A model generated the notes under the pieces. It saw only the letters and a list, made by a program, of their open reading frames with translations. It did not search any database and had not been told where the DNA came from. This document shows positions 3,258 to 5,690 of a stretch of 5,690 nt of DNA, piece by piece. Position numbers and translations under genes: made by a program. The stretch is from CAVQGZ01 sp964356295 (GTDB lineage: Bacteria > Actinomycetota > Actinomycetes > Jiangellales > Jiangellaceae): contig CAYHHE010000117.1 of the NCBI GenBank assembly GCA_964356295.1, positions 1 through 5,690 of the forward strand. Reading direction: 5' to 3'. Each line of letters opens with the position of its first letter. Position 1 is the stretch's first letter.

Positions 3258-5690
3258 ATGAGACCGACGCTGCAGCGGACAGGCGAGATCGTGGCCGGAC
3301 TGACCCGCGAGCAGAAGGTGCGGCTGCTGTCCGGGGCGGACTTCTGGACGACGGAAGCCGTTGCCGATTCCGTCGTCCCCAGCGTTCTGCTGACCGACGG
3401 GCCGCACGGGCTGCGACGCCAGATCGACACCCACGACATCGGCCTGGCCGAGTCCGCCCCGGCTACCTGCTTCCCTACTGCGGCCACGCTCGGGTCGACC
3501 TGGGACCCGGCACTCGTCGAGGAGGTCGGAGCCGCGCTCGGCCAGGAGGCGCGCGCCGAGGGCGTCGGGGTCGTCCTCGGGCCCGGTCTCAACATCAAGC
3601 GCCATCCCGCCGGTGGGCGGGTCTTCGAGTACCTGTCAGAGGACCCGTACCTGTCTGGGGTGCTGGCCGCCGCCATGGTTCGGGGGATCCAGTCGCAGGG
3701 TGTCGGGGCCTGTCTCAAGCACTTCGCGGCGAACAACCAGGAGACCAACCGGATGGTGATCGACACCATCGTCGACGAGCGCACGCTGCGCGAGATCTAC
3801 CTCACCGGCTTCGAGATCGCCGTCCGTCAGTCGTCGCCCTGGACCGTGATGAGCGCCTACAACCGAGTGAACGGGCAGTACTGCTCGGACAACAAGCGAC
3901 TGCTGGCGAACATCCTGCGTGACGAGTGGGGGTTCGACGGGCTGGTCGTCAGCGACTGGATGGCCACCAACGACCGGGTCGCGGCCGTCGCGGCGGGCAT
4001 GGACCTGGAGATGCCTGGCGGCGCCGGGTTCTTCGACGGCGAGGTCCTCGCATCGTTGGACGACGGGTCCCTGGACGTCGCCGATCTGGACCGCGCGTGC
4101 ACCCGGGTGGTCGACCTGGCGCTGCGCGCCGCCGAGACGACGCGAGCGGCGGACGAGACGCCGCGCCACGACGACCACCATGCGCTGGCTCGGCGGGCCG
4201 CCGCGTCCGGGATGGTGCTACTGACGAACTCAGGACTGCTGCCGTTGGCGGCTCGCGGCAGGATCGGCGTCGTCGGTGCGTTCGCCGAGTCGCCGCGCTA
4301 CCAGGGCAACGGAAGCTCGCTGGTCCACCCCACGCGCCTCGACACGGTTCTCGAGGCGCTGCGGGCCGCAGTGGGCGATACCGCGCGCGTGGACTACGAA
4401 CCCGGGTACGACGTCCGGACCGGGCAGACCACGCCCGTCCTGGTAGGCGAGGCGACCGATCTCGCCGCGTCGTGCGACGTGGTGGTGCTGTGCGTCGGGC
4501 TACCCGCCGTGCTGGAGTCCGAGGGGTACGACCGGGACACGCTCGCGCTGCCCCACGGGCACAACCGTCTTGTCGAGGCGGTCGTCGAGGCGAATCCGTC
4601 GACGGTGGTCGTGATGATGAATGGCGGGCCCGTCGAGATCGACTGGGCCGACCGACCCGCGGCGCTTCTGGAGGCCTATCTCGGTGGGCAAGCCGGGGGG
4701 TCGGCGGTCGCCGACGTCCTGCTCGGTCTCGCCGAGCCTTCGGGGCGGCTGGCCGAGAGCTTCCCTGTCCGGGGCGATGATCTGCCCAGCTCGCGCAACT
4801 TCCCCGGCACCCCCAGCCAGGTGGAGTACCGCGAGGGCTTGTATGTCGGCTACCGCTTTCACGACAGCGCGGGAGTGCCGGCTCGGTTCGCCTTTGGGCA
4901 CGGGCTGTCGTACACGACCTTCGCCTACGGGGAGGTCGAGGTCAGCGGCAGCGGGGTCGACCGGCAGGTGCAGGTGCCGGTGACCAACACCGGGTCTCGC
5001 CGCGGATGCGAGGTCGTCCAGCTCTACGTCAGTGACTGCGCTACCACCGTCCACCGGCCGGACAAGGAGCTCAAGGCCTTCGCGAAGGTGTGCCTCGACC
5101 CGGGCGAGACCCAGCTGGTTCACCTCGCCCTGGACCGCCGCTCGTTCGCCGTCTACGACGTGGTGGTCGAGGACTGGCTGGTCGAGGGTGGGGAGTTCGA
5201 CCTCCTGGTTGGCTCGTCGTCGGTCGACATCCGTGCGAGCGTGCGGGTGCATGTCGACTCCGCCGACGTTCTCGCCCAGTCGGTGGGGCCGGCCCAGTAC
5301 GTCGCGACCGACGACGAGTTCGCCGCCATGCTCTGCCGCGAGGTTCCCACGCCGCGACCACGTCTTCCTTACGGCCGGAACTCCACCGTCGCCGACCTCG
5401 CCCAGACGCAGGCCGGGCGCCTGGTCCGTGCGGCGCTCGCCGCGGCCGCCCGACGTCGCATGGGCGAGCCGACCGATCCGGAGTCTGCCCAGATGATGAG
5501 GGCGGTGATGGAGCAGTTGCCGCTGCGCGCCCTGGCGCTCATCAGCGGGGGAGCGATCAGCGCGAAGAGCCTGGACGGGGTCATCGCGCTGCTCAACGCT
5601 GCCCGCGGCCCGGACCTCGGTGACCTGGCCGCCCAGGTGAGCGGAGCAGCGTCGCGGATGGCCGCTCAGGTCGTCTCTCGCTTGCGCTAA
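3258..5690 (+). CDS. Glycoside hydrolase family 3 beta-glucosidase, cytoplasmic
   Basis: This 810-residue enzyme should remove glucose (or a similar sugar) from the non-reducing end of beta-glucosides and short oligosaccharides by the retaining mechanism. The N-terminal TIM barrel spans about 10-290: DGPHGLR (47-53), NIKRHPAGGRVFEYLSEDP (112-130), LKHFAANNQET (153-163), MSAYNRVNG (198-206) and VVSDW with the nucleophile Asp233. The alpha/beta sandwich (about 305-505) carries YQGNGSS (348-354) and SEGYDRDTLALP (421-432), where Glu422 is the likely acid/base. FAFGHGLSYTTF (544-555) leads into a fibronectin-III-like domain (about 570-665) with EVVQLYVSD and KELKAF. A helical tail of about 110 residues follows, with RNSTVADL (707-714) and MEQLPLRALALISGG (751-765), known in a subset of bacterial GH3 enzymes. 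There is no PA14 insertion and no signal peptide, so imported sugars are the probable substrate. Exact substrate cannot be read from sequence. No transporter or regulator is in the window; the stop is its last codon. Confidence 0.97.
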   Translation: MRPTLQRTGEIVAGLTREQKVRLLSGADFWTTEAVADSVVPSVLLTDGPHGLRRQIDTHDIGLAESAPATCFPTAATLGSTWDPALVEEVGAALGQEARAEGVGVVLGPGLNIKRHPAGGRVFEYLSEDPYLSGVLAAAMVRGIQSQGVGACLKHFAANNQETNRMVIDTIVDERTLREIYLTGFEIAVRQSSPWTVMSAYNRVNGQYCSDNKRLLANILRDEWGFDGLVVSDWMATNDRVAAVAAGMDLEMPGGAGFFDGEVLASLDDGSLDVADLDRACTRVVDLALRAAETTRAADETPRHDDHHALARRAAASGMVLLTNSGLLPLAARGRIGVVGAFAESPRYQGNGSSLVHPTRLDTVLEALRAAVGDTARVDYEPGYDVRTGQTTPVLVGEATDLAASCDVVVLCVGLPAVLESEGYDRDTLALPHGHNRLVEAVVEANPSTVVVMMNGGPVEIDWADRPAALLEAYLGGQAGGSAVADVLLGLAEPSGRLAESFPVRGDDLPSSRNFPGTPSQVEYREGLYVGYRFHDSAGVPARFAFGHGLSYTTFAYGEVEVSGSGVDRQVQVPVTNTGSRRGCEVVQLYVSDCATTVHRPDKELKAFAKVCLDPGETQLVHLALDRRSFAVYDVVVEDWLVEGGEFDLLVGSSSVDIRASVRVHVDSADVLAQSVGPAQYVATDDEFAAMLCREVPTPRPRLPYGRNSTVADLAQTQAGRLVRAALAAAARRRMGEPTDPESAQMMRAVMEQLPLRALALISGGAISAKSLDGVIALLNAARGPDLGDLAAQVSGAASRMAAQVVSRLR

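Noticed and set aside
3926..5623. Long frames on both strands inside the GH3 gene
   Set aside because: They are shadows of the GH3 coding sequence, which has catalytic motifs throughout and a single uninterrupted frame.

Overview
The window is high-GC DNA with the codon style of an actinobacterium: G/C-rich third positions, a TANNNT-type -10 box with an apparently leaderless start, and gene families typical of that phylum. I cannot name the genus. It falls into three parts.

Positions 1-750 carry one small minus-strand gene for an unrecognised protein with a Cys/His (possible zinc) motif and a good ribosome binding site. Upstream of it is a compact G-quadruplex-like run (587-601).

Positions 750-3201 look like a decayed or rearranged accessory stretch. 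Three intact small genes lie on the minus strand: a DoxX-like membrane protein (1108-1569) and two tandem SRPBCC (START/polyketide-cyclase fold) proteins (1892-2353 and 2420-2881), the last two probably co-transcribed. Between and around them are at least four gene fragments that keep recognisable protein sequence but no complete reading frame: the C-terminus of a medium-chain alcohol dehydrogenase (757-912, +), an internal piece of an NAD-binding SDR/epimerase-type protein with a frameshift (1714-1843, +), the C-terminus of a third SRPBCC protein in the opposite orientation (2886-3026, +), and the N-terminal third of a CsoR-family metal-sensing repressor lacking all its metal ligands (3085-3201, -). 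This pattern fits repeated deletion and inversion rather than a functioning new system.

Positions 3202-5690 hold a G-tract palindrome of the CsoR operator type, a candidate promoter, and a complete 810-residue cytoplasmic GH3 beta-glucosidase whose stop codon is the last three bases of the window. The GH3 gene is intact, with nucleophile, acid/base and fibronectin-III-like domain all visible, and it is the main metabolic gene here.

I found no tRNA, rRNA, CRISPR array, transposase or integrase. The most interesting observations are the fragments with sharp edges, the operator left beside a dead csoR and in front of the GH3 gene, and the likely leaderless GH3 transcript. I do not see convincing evidence of an undescribed multi-gene system.
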